Shown: piece by piece, positions 12,311-26,879 of the stretch | Numbering within the stretch: the first letter of the stretch is position 1 | How the letters are laid out: every line of letters starts with the position of its first letter | Assembly (NCBI RefSeq): GCF_040581485.1 | Contig: NC_090129.1 | Location: 7,488,501 to 7,552,500 of the forward strand | Direction of reading: 5' to 3' | From: Linepithema humile | Lineage: Eukaryota; Arthropoda; Insecta; Hymenoptera; Formicidae | Length of the DNA: 64,000 nucleotides | The notes under the pieces: generated by a model | Told to the model about the DNA's origin: nothing | The model's input: only the letters and a program-made list of their open reading frames with translations | Databases searched by the model: none | Position numbers and translations under genes: made by a program

Positions 12311-15300
12311 ATAATACATACAAAAGAAATCAGTTTAAAATACTTAGAACATTCGGAAAATATTTACATTATTTAATTTATAAATGTTTAACATTGAAAA
12401 AAATTAAACAAGATAAATTTTTTAATATCCAATTAATAAAGTATGTATTAAACCTATTAAATGCTTATTACGCAATTAAAGGATTACTTTAAATATATTC
12501 GGAATTTTTATGAATTGACAAATTATTAATTTCTGAATAAGTGCACATTTACTTTTAAACGTCTGAAGATCAATTCATATTATTATGATATAAGCACACG
12601 CCTCGAACTTAAAAAATATGTCGACGCGTATTGATAACACTTGACATCCTAGCGATAAGAAAATCGTAACCGCGTGATTTTGAACTTTTTTTCTATTAAA
12701 CTTTATTCTTCAAATTAAAAGTTATTCGATCAAGTCGACAGTTATTCAATCGTAAATGAAACCCACGCGAATGCTTTATGAAACTACTGAAACAAAGTTC
12801 CTATATTTTGGTTCCTTTGATCTCTTTCTTTCATTTTTTCGGTTCTTTTATCATCAATTCATAACGCAATAACTTTCGGCTCAAATAGTTTCCCTTTGTC
12901 AGTGCAAAAATCATTAATGCTATTTGATAACAAATAACGCAATTTGATAACAAATCGAATACAATTATTAAACTAATAATTTCCGCCATTGCTTGCATTC
13001 TCATCGCGCGTTTAGAGATAAACGTAACCGTTTTATTTGTCCGATACGAAACTCGCATTTCCTATAAATATAAAGCGAGAATCGTACAGCCGCATTGCGT
13101 GCTAAATGCGCGGTGAAAATGCAATCGCAGCCGTAGATAGCTGTTTTAAAAGTCACACGTCACGGTAAGATATTCGAGGTAATCCGAACCGTTGATCGCT
13201 AAGACGACGGGGCGGATTCACCGTATGTAAGCGTAAACGTACCGTGACCATCGCGAAACAAAACGCGCGTAAGCACTGCAGGTGTATGCGTTGCAAAAAT
13301 GGAACGGGAACTGTAGAACCGAGGCGCTCCGTTGTTTAGAAAGTGTATACGCTAAATGTAAATTAGGCCTCAAACGTTGCAAGTGCATTTTTCTGAAATT
13401 TCGCAAGAATAACTAATAAGAGAAGACATTCGCCAATTTGCGAGAATCAGATTTGGGCGTGTAAAATTTTCGAATCGCACCAATCTCGCAAATTGATTGT
13501 AACGTGATCCATTCCATCAAGTTTCAAAACATGCGGTTAGAACGGAATACATGGTGTTTGCCGCCCGTTTGTCATCCATGTTCCGACGCGCGTATTCAGC
13601 GAACGGACTAGATTGAATCCAGAGATGCTGACGGCGATATTTCGGACAGTGTACAATATCACAAAGGGTCGTCTGTTAAAAGCGCGACACGTTACTACAG
13701 AATACCCTTCATCTCATGCCAGCTTATCCAATATGTTTCTCTCTTTGACAGCTTCATGCAACACAACCCAAAAGAACATAAGCGTTCGAATAACTGTGGA
13801 TCAAAGGAGACGTATTTGGTGTCTCCACTCTTTTGTAACGTGGGACATACAATCGATTACAATTTATATCGCTACTTTCATGTGACCTCCTTTTTTACAC
13901 ATCGACTTTTTCTATAACTGTCGCTCATCGATCTCACAGTCGCTCGTAGCATCGTTCGCGAAAGATGCATAGCTGCCATTATTAATCTTATCAAGTTCTC
14001 CTAAAAAAGTCCAACATCGGACGTTTCTCAGAAGTTTTATGAGTCTTTTCGAAAAACACTTGGTCTGATATGAGATGACTATTATTTATTACTGTCCTTT
14101 TCACATGAACACACATCTTTTATCACTATCAGTAACGTATATTCGTAACAAAATGCAAGAAATAGATAATATAAAATTTAAAAGATTTGAGCATAATACA
14201 TATCAATAGCATTTCAATTATCTACTACAATGCACATAGTGCTTATTGGAATATTCTAAAAATAATCCACCTCTACCGTTCAATATTTTAAAGCATTTTG
14301 TATATAACCTTGTATGTCATATTTATATAATACTTTCTATGTTTTTGCGATAAAGAGATGTAGCGCGTTGAATCAGAACTCTCGTGTATAAACGAGACAT
14401 AATACATTTAACTTTTCACCGTATTTTAATGAGGCTATGAAACATCTTTCGATAAATCAGTACCAATAATTGGTCTCTCGGAAAATCCTTGGCCTACTCT
14501 CGCATGTTCGTGCCGTCGTCAACATTAATACATCCGCGCTACCGTTACCATTATTAACGCCGCTAACATACCCCACGATACGATTAGAAACGCGACGTGC
14601 GACCTACGCCGTCATAATACGCGTACATCCTCATTAAAAGACCGGATCGTCCCCCGCTCGTTGATCTACGCACTTTTTTATATAACATTCTATTAATTCG
14701 ACTTTGTTCGCCCTCGCACTCGATCCGTAAACTCGCGCGTTGCAGCGACGAGATATGCATCTAGTTCATAAATAGAATCACTGATAAAAACAAACCGTAC
14801 TTCAATATCAAATTTTTACCAAAGGAAGAAAAAACAGTTATTATTGAAACGTGAATCAATATAAAATTATAAATAACAATATGTGCTATAAATAAAATAA
14901 TAATGTCGAAAAAAATATTTCTGTTAACTTTTCACAAAATATTTTTTTTCAAAATCCTTATGTAAAAGAATTTCAACATAATCTTCAATTTTATTTGTGA
15001 AAAAAATTTCATGTTCTAAATTTAAGAAGAGTAAAACAATAAATTTGCCAGTGTTTCTAAAATATTAATTTCTCCATCAGCTATTTCCTTTTCAAAATTG
15101 CCAATTTAACTCACTTGTCAACAGTTCTCACACTTGCGAAGCGGAAGAACTCTTCTCACGTTATAATATAATAATAAACTGAGCCAGTTTCACCTAGATT
15201 CGTGTCCATAATTATATAGACGGTGGATTACAAAATGTACGAGGGAACACCGCGACGGTTTGTGTATATGGTATGCGCTTGGCGAATAATTTAAGTGGCG

Positions 15301-17586
15301 TACGTCGCTGGAAAATGCAATAATCGGGAAACGGTTGGGAAAATTTCCAGCAATTACCACAGCCCATTGCTACGTTTCTTTGTGAACACCGAACAATCGC
15401 GAGCGCTGTAATGATCCCTAGAAATACAACAATAGGCAATGTAGCGCATCAACGCGAATCTTATTTGGCACGGCTTCATGGCGGTCGATACGATTTTTTT
15501 CACTCGCAATCAGCAATCTTTAAATCGCGAGTCGTCTATTAATCTAAAATACTAAAAAATTATTTATATAAATTAAATAGTACTGTAAAAATTAAAACTG
15601 ATCAGAGTTCTTAAGCAACGTTGTAATTAATTTCCAAAAAAATAAATAATTTGAAAGTTTTATTGTAAAAAATTATCATAAATATTACTAATAATTTAAT
15701 TAAACATTGGTGTGCGTTTTACTAACAAATATTATTATCAAACACATTAAAAATGAACGTGCAACGTTATTGATCGACGTTTTTCTCCATTTTCAGAATA
15801 ACTATAATATTTGAAAATATTGAGCAACATTCCAGGATAAATGGAAATATAAAAAACTGGCGTACACTTTCTATAAAGGTAAACCGTGGAATGCCCGTCG
15901 GGAATGCTAGCATAAAGTTCGTGAGGGTGCCGACCCTCTCTATCGCGTACTTCTTCGCCCCTATTTCGCATGCACTCAGCGCCGACTCTAGCCGGAAAGT
16001 ACCTTCACCGGCTACTTCGTTCGCGTGGAGAACGGCACTTCAAACTCGTCGCCAAGACCAGAATAGCAGGTCGATAGGAAATTAGAATATCTTTTCGCAA
16101 AAAAACGCTCTCGAATATGCTGACATGCAAAATGGTAGTCATGATTTTTAATAATTGCCAACTACTTCCAATCTGACTATGTATTAGCGATTATATTAAT
16201 GATAGTTAGCCACAAAATAGCTGCAAATTATAACAACTGCTTTACAAGAGAATGAGAAGAAAAGAAATTAGTGAAAAATTATTCAGTTCAAAATTCAAAG
16301 CTTTTCTGACAAAATGTAATTTTTCTAATGACGGTTAATCATATCTCTGCTTCGGCATGATATGTTTTTAAGAAGAAAATTTATGAACATTCCTTGCCCC
16401 TCACTGAAGCGGCAAAGCCATGAATGATTGAATAAAGCGGATGTTTGCTCGCGAATAGCAGGATGATGGTTAGAGAAGGAAGCACAGAGGCTCCCGATGT
16501 GCTCGTCATGATCTTACCGTGGCATCGAACCTGCCGTAATAACCACTTCTAAGTGCAGTCATCGCCAGCAGTCCAAGCACTGCTACGCACTCTGCCTACG
16601 GGTGCGTGCCGGGTATAAGAATGAGTGAAAAAAGATGAAAACCGAGCGGAAAAGTAGAGCCTGAAGCTAGAAAACGTCCGATGGCGCTGCTCTTCATGCG
16701 TATCCGCGGTGCGTGGGATAGTTCTCATCGCGTTATTATCGCCGCCCGTAACGACGGACGCACGCATTCCGCGCACGTCGCCAATAAATGCTCGTGTCTG
16801 TCGTATAATACGTTTATACACGGTGTTTTCGAAACAACGGTCGATTTTTGCGACTTTTTAATTCTTGAAAAAAAAAAAAACATTTCGTTAATTGAATTTC
16901 AAATTGAAACCAAGCTGAAAAGTCACTATGGCTATCAGTACTAAAGTATACTTAATTATTTAAAATTAAATAAGAAACAAAAAGTTTTATACTCTTATTT
17001 ACATTTCTGAAATCTAATTTGCGGAGTCTTCCCTTGTCAATCATTTATATTCAACCTAAATAATATATAAAAAAAAGAAATTCGTTGCAATACAATTTTT
17101 TCTGAAAATGTTTTCCTGTTAACTTATTGTTAGAAACACTCTGTATAAGACACTCCTATCACCGTGAATTCGAACTGGATAATAATTGCTTCGATGATCT
17201 AATCTCTTAGTAAAGCAGAGGATGTAAGATTGAAACGATAAGAATCCATGTGGTTAACGTTTAATATACAATGTGACCGTGAGCAATAATCTAAATTGAT
17301 ACCGAGTCGAAATGCACCATTATATTGTTGAATACATTACAATGTAAATTAAATTAAATTGTATCTCATGAACTGAATCTTGCAAGCATATATTAAATTC
17401 GATAATTTTATAAAAATTACAGCAACAAATATGTCAGAGACATATAAACTGTATTTTATAATAATAGAGTAACTATATCATTTTGCATCAAATGTCTACC
17501 GAAAATTATGACGCCATATTAAAAAGACTTGAAATAAAAAAAATAACAGTCCAAATTAGAAGTCTTCACGAAAGGAAGCAGCCAAC

Positions 17587-17645
17587 TATAAAAATAGGAC
17601 ACCCTTTATGCACTCACGCACCAGTCGGCACCAAGTGCTGAGGTA
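17587..17645 (+). promoter_or_regulatory. Possible TATA-type core promoter with a nearby splice donor
   Basis: TATAAAAATAGG at about 17587 is followed roughly 30 bases later by a CCAGTC sequence resembling an insect initiator, then by TGCTGAG|GTAAAA, an acceptable splice donor. No downstream coding exon was identified, so this is only a candidate for a plus-strand transcript start. Confidence 0.15.
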
Positions 17646-18007
17646 AAAAGCCGTTTCCGTTTGTCCATCTGCCGATCTCACAGGAGCGAGAGGGGAAGAA
17701 ACGTCCTCGGATAGGGGGAATCGTTGGCGCATTTCTTTCTCCCTTTTGACAGAACGACCTTCAGAAAATAGTACAACTACGGTGTAACATCAACCTTTCC
17801 GAAGGCGCATCTAGATGATCCGTTGCGTGAAATCGAATATTGGAATCGACGCGGAATGAATTACGCAAACGTGTAAAACGCGTCACGCGATCACGGCTCG
17901 TTGTACCTTGCGGTTTCTGTTCCGCTATAGCAGAAATGTTGCAGTTAGATTTGCAAAAAAGATATTATCGACCCAAGTCTCTTCTTATCGCTCTTTCTAC
18001 GTGCAAA

Positions 18008-18036
18008 GATGTAATATTCCAAGTGCAATATTACAT
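18008..18036. repeat. Short hairpin
   Basis: GATGTAATATTCC and CAATATTACATC form an 11-12 bp stem around a loop of about 5 bases. No neighbouring gene explains it. Confidence 0.4.
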
Positions 18037-21000
18037 CATGCAATGCATTTTATAATAAGATGAGTATCTGTATGTTTATTTTCTGCTAGCTTTTCAATGT
18101 CCCGCAATTCCATTGTTTCATGTTTCATGTTTGTTCATTTAGAAGCGTTCTATCACTAGTATCTTTTTGTAAATCTGTTAATGTTAAAAGAGAATTGCGC
18201 GCGTGTATAGAATAATAATAGAAATACTTAAACATTGAGCAAGATTAATAAACCGGAAATGGCTTTCTTTGACAAGGAAACTTGACGAGTAATCACCTCT
18301 AGACGAGTAATCAATATTACGTCCGGATAATCGACAAGTACGAGTGAAGCTTTGTGAGTGCCGCGTTATATTTCAAAAGTGTATGCGTGTGCGTTTCCGT
18401 GGATAACAAACCGCAAGCATATGGCGTATGGCTTCTGTTCGGAAACAACGCCTTGTCTCCGGTGTTCCTTGAGACGTATAAAACGCGCTTATTCTACCGT
18501 ATAAATTTTATTAAAAACTGAAGATCAAATATGTGCGATATTTTTCTATTATATAGCGTCACATATGCTTTATCTGAATGAATGACAGTTATATGTCCGT
18601 GACATAAAATAAAAATTTAATACAAAAGTTTCATATATTCGTAACGTCAGTATTATTGTTCGAAGTTATTTTAATTCATTTATGTATCAATCAATTACAT
18701 TTGTCAATGGTATTAATAAAAATCACAATCTCCACTCTTCATAATAATATTCAAGACTTTTTTCAGTGTTGAATCACATAATACGAGATATTCGAGAGTG
18801 TCGGGATGTCTCTAGGGATCAAGTTAACACACCCAAAGGGCAATTATCTGCCTGCGGTCACTTTAAATGCGACCACTTTAATCATTAATACAAGAATACG
18901 CGAGAGTGTTACTTTCCACTATATCACTGCTCCCATTATTCATGAAATAATTTCTATCCGGCTGAGTAAAATAGAATACTTGAATGAGTAAGAGATGATT
19001 AATAAAATTGCGAAATAATAAAGTCACGCGGATGACACGGCAATATGTCATTTTGCATAAAAGAAATCGTTTTGCCAAAGCCGTTAATCTGGTTTCCGCA
19101 GTTATAATTAACGACCACCGTCTCGTAATACACGAGTCCTTGTAAAAGCGATTAGCCGCGGGAGGCATTGCACCCCGTGCTGTCGCGGAACCGCGACTAT
19201 CTCGGTATCACTACTTTCAGCCTTCGCGCATCACTCCCTCCATGAGCGATTAGTCATACTTAATCGTTGAACAATTTATATACACCTTTAGAATCCACTT
19301 CTCGCGGATTGTCATAGCATGTGCGAATAATGACACATAAGAAATTCTGCAAAATATTCTTCCAACTTCCCGCAATATCAGTGATTATCTGTGCTCGTGA
19401 TTCTATATTCATTTTTTTATATTGTGGATTGATAACCTTGGATAAAATATTTTTTCTAAAAAAAAAAACGATAAAATATTATACCTACCTATATATTTCA
19501 CTTTGTCACTGTTTGTTCTAGCAATAAATAATGCAAGACATCTCATAAAATAAAATAAAATGAAATATCTCAAATTTCGTAGTCTATTATTTCGAATTAA
19601 ATTAGTTGTAAAAAATTGGAATGATAGAAATCGCGTACTTCATACACACGGAATTCGCAATTACATAAAATTATTACTGAAATAATTAAAACTCAGACCT
19701 AATGACTCAAAGTACTAATATTTTCGACGTAGCTCTAGGTTCGCCAACGCGGCACTTAAAATTCCAACCAACGCACAGTGAAACTGCTTTCTCTTTATCC
19801 GCTTGTATTCATCCTCCTCCGCATCTCCTGTACGTGTCTACACGAAGAACCTGCCGGCTCGGCGTAATAAACTTCATTATACTCTCTTTTGCTCTCTTTC
19901 TTGTCGCCCCGTCGAAGTTCTCATGTTTTTCGCAAAATTATACCGTCTGCTACGAAGACCTGCGACTATTTTTTCTGTCTGTCTATTGCCCAGGTGCTCT
20001 GAATAAAATCGATAACTCGAGCTTCACGCAACGGTATTGAGACACATATCACGGTATGCTTTTTTTCCCAAGCAAATGTTACTTTAAAATTCAACAAAGC
20101 ATACATTATGCATTTATTTACATACGTGTTATCTATTTAATTATACGTAATGCTAACTTCTTAAATTTTCATTATTTTCAATCGCAAGCTTTTTTTGATT
20201 TGTGTGAGAAATGTGTTCTCTTCTTATTGTTAGTTAAAATAATTTTAGAAAATTAAAACATGCAGATAATGCTATCTTTTATTTAATCCTAAGTGAGCTT
20301 TGAATATGTATTCCCTAATTGCAAAATTTTATTAAAGGATTGATTGTGAAGATGATTAAAACTGAATGTTAAAAAGTTTTAAATCATAATGACAATTTAA
20401 CTTAATGGACTTGTTAAATTCTACATTGAATACAAGCAGCTCTTCTACATTAAAACTATATTAAATACATAAAATTCAAATAAAACACTTAGCTCTGATT
20501 TTAATAAAAAAAAACGAACATATCCTTCTACACTGCGAAATATATATCGCGCAAGACTCGTAAAACGGAAAACAGGTAATCAATTTTGCACGAGACCCGG
20601 GTTTTACGTATCATAGCTATCTCTGAACCTCCGCTGAATTCAAAATGCGAAAGAGAAGGCACTCATAAAACGCACGATAGTACTGAATACTGCATGCTGA
20701 ACGACTGATGAAGACTAGATATCCAATCCGTTACTCGCAAGATTGGTCGATCTTAATATATTTTTAATAAAATGTTTATCCGTCTAGAGTATATACAGTT
20801 CATGTATATATCATTTTATTGTCGTATCCATGTATATATCTGGAAGTTCAATATCGTTTTAATATCGTTTCGATCTGTGCAATTTTTGTCAGTATCGGAG
20901 TGTTACAAATAAATTATTTTATCTGTACAGCTTTTAAAAAAGCAAAAAAAAAAAAAAACTTTGTACAAGCTTCTACGTAACTCATTATTAAATAATCAAC

Positions 21001-21439
21001 AAAGTGATCTGTATTCTCACCGTATATTTAACGCCAATTGTGGCTGTTGTGATTCCCACCTATTGACATCGCATGCCAGCCTTACATTAACCAGATAAAA
21101 TTCAATATCAGACCATCACATCAGCATTTTCGCAATAAACGTGAGAAATGAATATAGGTCAATGTTCCCATTATAGAGCTTCCTTTTTTACTTATTGTTT
21201 CAGATTTTGCTATCATCAGCGACGTTTTGTATGCCGATGTTACTGTTGAAGTTAAGCTTGGGAGCTATATCGTAGTGTGCCAACGGCAAACAATACATGA
21301 CGGAGCTCGACATAAGTCCGAGTTGTTCAATGGTCACTGAACCTCCCCTAACGAATCGATAGTACGACGGCCGCTTTAATACGCGCGCACGCGAGATCAC
21401 GAGAGAGTAGCACGCGAGCGAGCGAGCAAGCGAGCTTAC

Positions 21440-21560
21440 CTGCTGCGCGATCGAATTCCAAGTCTACGCGCACCTGGCACCATCGAAAAGTCAATTGTCT
21501 CGGTCAATACGCGTTCGTCATCACGCGGACATATGTTTTTGCATCGTTTTGCCAGATGAC
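21440..21560 (-). other. Candidate untranslated or alternative first exon (minus strand)
   Basis: On the minus strand a CpG-rich stretch ends GCGCAGCAG|GTAAGC at 21440, a strong splice donor, and is followed by a GCTCGCTCG-rich run. An ATG occurs 47 bases before the donor, but its frame does not join the RapGEF2 coding frame at 7982, so if real this would be a 5' UTR exon. Seen: donor and CpG richness. Inferred: that it is transcribed. Confidence 0.2.
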
Positions 21561-24500
21561 TTTTTTTTTTATAAGAAAAGATTCTTTATGAGAAAAACAG
21601 AAAACTATTTAGAAAATATAAAAGACATTAAATCCTTTTTATAAAAAAAATTGCAAACTTACATTCAGTAATTAGAGAATATATGATGTTTAAAAAATAA
21701 ATAAGATTAAATAAGTCAAATCACTATCACTTGCTTAATTTATGCATATAAAAAGTATTTTATCAGTTTAATTTGAATACGATATCGTACATATGTCTGA
21801 TCGTCAGGAGATCGCAGATAATATGATTTTTTAAATTTCAAATAAAGTGAATATTTCAGAAAATATAAAAAGATCTGTGTATGTATGTGTGTATACATAT
21901 ATATATATATATATATAAATCTAGAAGCAGTTGTTTTATTATAATTATTATATATTTTACGAATAATTAAGTCAAAATTGGCAACATAATAATAACAACC
22001 CGATAACCAAATATTAATTAATATCTTTGTCAATACGCGGAAATCACGACGTTTAATTCAATATTTAACTGCTGCAATGGTTTTCAATAATATTTAATTG
22101 AACGACACTCTTTCAACAACTGAGTTTCTGAAAGCAAAGAAATGGCGACATGGAAAGAAAATTTTTGCAGAAATCTGACGATCGATTCTAACTTTAAATT
22201 GCCAGTTCCCTCGACAGAATTCTATAGTTTATCGCTGCACCTGCATAGCGTTATCAGAATCAGATCAGCTGCAATGAATGCTTTACCATTTCTAACGTGC
22301 CACGAACTATGTAGTTCACCCACAAGAATTCATCCTCAGCATTTTCGTTTTGAACGCGATAATGTGATTGCAATTGAATCAGTGGTCTTGAATGAAAGAT
22401 ACAGGCGTACGAAATGGAAGTCATTTCGCGAAAGAGATCATTATTTTTAGAAAGAGAATATTATAGTTGATAGAGATTATATTAAAGAAAAGATCACATG
22501 GACACAATTGCAAATTAAAAATTGGTTTCTATATGTTTGTTAGTTTACGTGTCTCGATTAGTTTGACAGTGATCTAGAAATGAGGGTAAACTTGCGTATT
22601 CTCGTTTTATAATGTATGTATCGTACACCCGGTTTCAACGGTCGTTACACAAGCGACAATGAACCGTCCTTTTCCGATACGTAGCCGTGCATGTCCAGAC
22701 GACGACTTCCGGTTCCTCATGCCGCAGCCAGGACATGGCTAAAAAAAAACACGCTACGTGGCATGCGGATTAATGAGACTCGTTATTGCGTGCAAGGATC
22801 GTACGGAAAAGCGATTAAAGCTCTGTTTCTTCCTTAAAACTTTTCACTTTTGTCAAGATAAAACAGCAAGAACAGAAACGTTATTAAAAAAGTCACAATC
22901 GTATTGCGGTAAGTTAGAAACGACAGATGTGGAAAAATGTAGGTTATGCGTACCTTCACGTTTTTAAAATTACGAATAAAGGAGATTATTTTTTTATCTG
23001 TATAATATCATAATTTCAACTAAAAAATTATATCGGTTTTAATCTCCGGTTATTAAAGCATAAAAGTGTATAATTACTAAGTTTTATTTCACATTATATA
23101 ATATTTAAAATTAAAAAATATCATAGTAGTAATCTATTTCAAACAAAAATTTACTAACTCTCTTTTGGTTAAAACCAAACCTAGCCAATTAATAAATATC
23201 TTTCACTAAAAAAAGAATAAGTTATTGTAACTTTTTTTCTCGCAATCAAGATCAATATAATTTTCAATTTATTTTCATAACATTTACCTGGTCTACGTAA
23301 GCGAACATTCAAATTGTAAAATGTGATTTCTTTCGAGTCAGTCTTTCTCCCCTTTCCTTACAGGATCTACGAAGGAAACAGGAAATTGCCGTGAAATTGC
23401 CCGAAAATTGACACATCGCACCCTCTACGCATAAATGTATTTTCCGCGGCTTCTCGCACCAGGAAACGAAACTTTTAATATAAATTTAAGATAATTCACG
23501 CCTGATATCCCGTTTTCCACCCCAACATTGATTGTATTAACTCCTGCATCCTATTTTCTCCTTGCAAATACATATGAAAATCAGTTATATACATAAATTT
23601 AAATCCTCAAAAAAAATAACCATTAAAAACACAAATATTCGTTTTCTCTGTTTGTTTGAATTATTCTACAAATTAAACAGTGCATATTAAATCAAACCAT
23701 AAAAAGTTTGTCAAACAAAAATATTAAAATATCACCTTATTATTTGGCAAACGTTAAATATTATTCACAATTGAGAGATAAATTCTGTATAAATAACCGG
23801 ATTTTTATAATCGCATTATAATCCGCATTATAATCGCATTAATAATCCTTTACAAATAAATTTCCTTACATCCAAATGCGAAAAATTTATATTATAACAA
23901 ATATTTTCCTTAACACAATTTAGAGAGAATTATAAATTTAAATATCCACAACCCTTCTTCAACCCGGAATTCCTAACGCGTCTCTCGGCGAGGCCTTTGG
24001 TGCAAAAGTATGAAATTCTATACAGTTTTCAAATATTTACTCGAGGATGATAATGTAGGAGAGAAAAAGTATGAGTAATTTATAACTAATAATATGTAAC
24101 TGGAAGAATATCTGCTATAAAAAGAATTACCTAAATCTATATTAATCATAGTATATTATTATAAAAATATATTTTTCTAAGCAAGATGAAGTCGCTCAAA
24201 CACGAGCATTAAAGTTGTTACAAAGTGATATGAATAAGATGTGTACGAAGTGATTTATAAAAGTATTTATCATCGTTAGTTGACTTTTCGCAATATAGAC
24301 AGATACTGATTAAAACATACTGCCGCAAAAAAAAAAATATTGAAAAAAGAAAGAATCTCTATTTTAAGAAATTTTAACAATCGGTGCAAAATATTATCTT
24401 TAGCTTCAATCGCATGCGAGGCAAAATCGAAAGATTTATGTGTGAATTATATGTAAATCAGAGTTTATATATATGAGAAAAAATATTTATTTGCAAATAA

Positions 24501-26879
24501 AAGTAATAATATGATGTAATAAGCATGATTTTAATCGAACATAAAATACGAAGCGTGTGATATGATCATTAAAGTTAATAGAATCGGATTGAGTGTAAGA
24601 TGAAGAGGAGAAGAAAGAGGAACGAAGAGAGAAAGAGAGAGGAGGAATAATGTTTGACGAGAAGTTATGCGAAGCGTGTGACCGGAAGAAATCCAAGATA
24701 TATACAATTGGCCGGAAGCAAGGACCCTTTGAAGGTGACGCAGTCCGAAGGTTGTTTCATTTCGCGAATGTTTTTTTTTTTTTTTCTTTCTTTTCGCTTC
24801 TCGCCGCGATAAGATCGAGAATGAATCGCGCGATCTGACCGGCTACCAAGTTTATCGGCCCTCGTTTTACCGCTACCACTAACTGCCTCGCCAGTTCCAG
24901 AGAGTGCTCAACGACAGTGGCGGCACGGAATTGTGCAACCCCGGCTATTGTCTTTTGTGCGTGCCCTGCTACTTTCTGGAAGATGTATTATACTTTCGAC
25001 TTTGTCTCACGCACAGTTAAGACCAAAGATCACATTTCGCACTGATTATTAAGATTTCTTTATTGTTCTTCTTTTTAATCTTTCATTTATTTCTCCTTTC
25101 CTTAAGACTCAACGCGTTTTAACAATTTATCCCCACGGTATATCCATGAATAAACTGCTTCAAGTAGTTGATTTAATTACTTCATTATTGTTATGTGTAT
25201 ATTGTTAAATGCAATATTCAAATTAAGATCAATTTGACTGAGAATCATGTTAATATATTATTAAATACGACGCTAAGTATCAATAAAATTATAAAGCTTT
25301 GTTTTGTATCACATACATATTTCTGTAATTTAAAATAGAATATTAATCATAAATATTCAATTAAAAAAAGATAATATCGCGCTTTATACTGCATAAAATA
25401 TAATTATAAATTACTGTTACCAATTTACATAATTATGCAGATCACCGGATGAAAAAGTACGAATTTTCGAGATATTTCAGCAGTGCCCAAAAGAGACTAC
25501 ATTAAGAGACCATATACGTCCACACCGTATTGGATTGGCAGATTTTATATGCGGAGGTGTGCCCATTGAAAGAGAGAGAGCATCATCTATGACACCTACA
25601 TATACAATTTGCCGATCGGCCTCGGTGTAGACATACCTTTACCGGCACACTATGATGTAACGTGGCGGCTCTCGAGACTTCATTTTTGTCGAAGGTAATT
25701 TGCAAATACATGTCGTATAACTATTTGCAAATATATGCAACATTTGTGCGGGGTATCGCGTCTTAGATGCGAACAAGGTTGAACACGTGTCGTGTGTAGG
25801 ATTGTTCCCTTTTCACAACTTTACCTAGCGATATGTAAAAGGATTTGAAGGTCGAAAATTTTAAGATATAGCCGCGGGTGTACAGACGCGAGACTTTCTA
25901 AATATTATACTCATCGGGAGTCTGGATTAGAACACTTCATACAACTAGAACATCTTGCAGAACTTCATGTAATGCATAAAATTATGCTTTTTAGATTATA
26001 TATCAGAACATTTGCACTATTGAACAATTCCAGCTATATATACAAATTTATATAATGTAGCGATTTGTTGTCGGTAAATAAAGTACAACGCTTCAGCCGA
26101 GATATATGTAATGCTTTGTAAAAAAATGCGTATGAGCAGAGGCATGAATGAAAGAGAGATTACTGATTTAATAATTGACACGCCAAAAGCGTTTCGCGAA
26201 GCTCTGTAATATAACTGTCGCGGAACCATCTAGAGCCGCAGGTGTAACAGTAGAGAGGTACGAATATGGTATCTGCAGCGGAAGAGCGAGACGACGAAGG
26301 AAGGAAAGGGACAAGAGAAGGAAGGATAGATATGAGGATGGAGATAACGGAAGAAGGGGAAGTGTACGTTAAGACAGGTGGTGCGGATAATAACGCCTAA
26401 CGGAAAGTGCAGGCTGTGGGTCACAATAGTCGCGCTTATGCAGCAACTATTTCGTTGGCGCACTTCGCAAGTTAGCCTACTTTAAGAGTTAAGTGTTCGA
26501 ACTTGAGCGATTATTGGCCTCGTAAACCTCATACAAAGCAGAACCTTATCGCATGAAATGCTATAAATGTCATTTGCAACGCGAAAATAGTAGTCGAGAA
26601 AAAAAATTGTGATTTTTTTTCCTTGGTTATTAATTATCAATTGCGCGATATCCGATTCATCAAAATGTACGCATTGATATTTGCATGTTAAGAGCGTGTA
26701 AATGTCTTATATTAACCTAGCGCGTGAAATAACTTACGAGAAAATGATAACAAAGAGATTTTTCTTAATAACACTAGCGCTACATTTCTTGCGTTTGCCG
26801 TTAAAATTACTACTTCCGCGAAGTAATAGTGCGATTATATGATAAAATTTCTAATTGCAGACTTATTATACAAATATAC

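Larger units (their letters stand above)
7983..26879. other. Long stretch without a protein gene, possibly the 5' intron of RapGEF2
   Basis: About 19 kb with no convincing coding exon on either strand. Listed separately within it are a large palindrome (about 11.46-12.31 kb), short hairpins near 10.77 and 18.02 kb, a possible promoter at 17.6 kb and a possible untranslated exon at 21.44 kb. Purine-rich or low-complexity runs occur near 10.4, 24.6 and 26.3 kb, and an AT dinucleotide run at about 21896-21916. If RapGEF2 begins near 33 kb, all of this is its first intron; that is inference. Confidence 0.4.
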
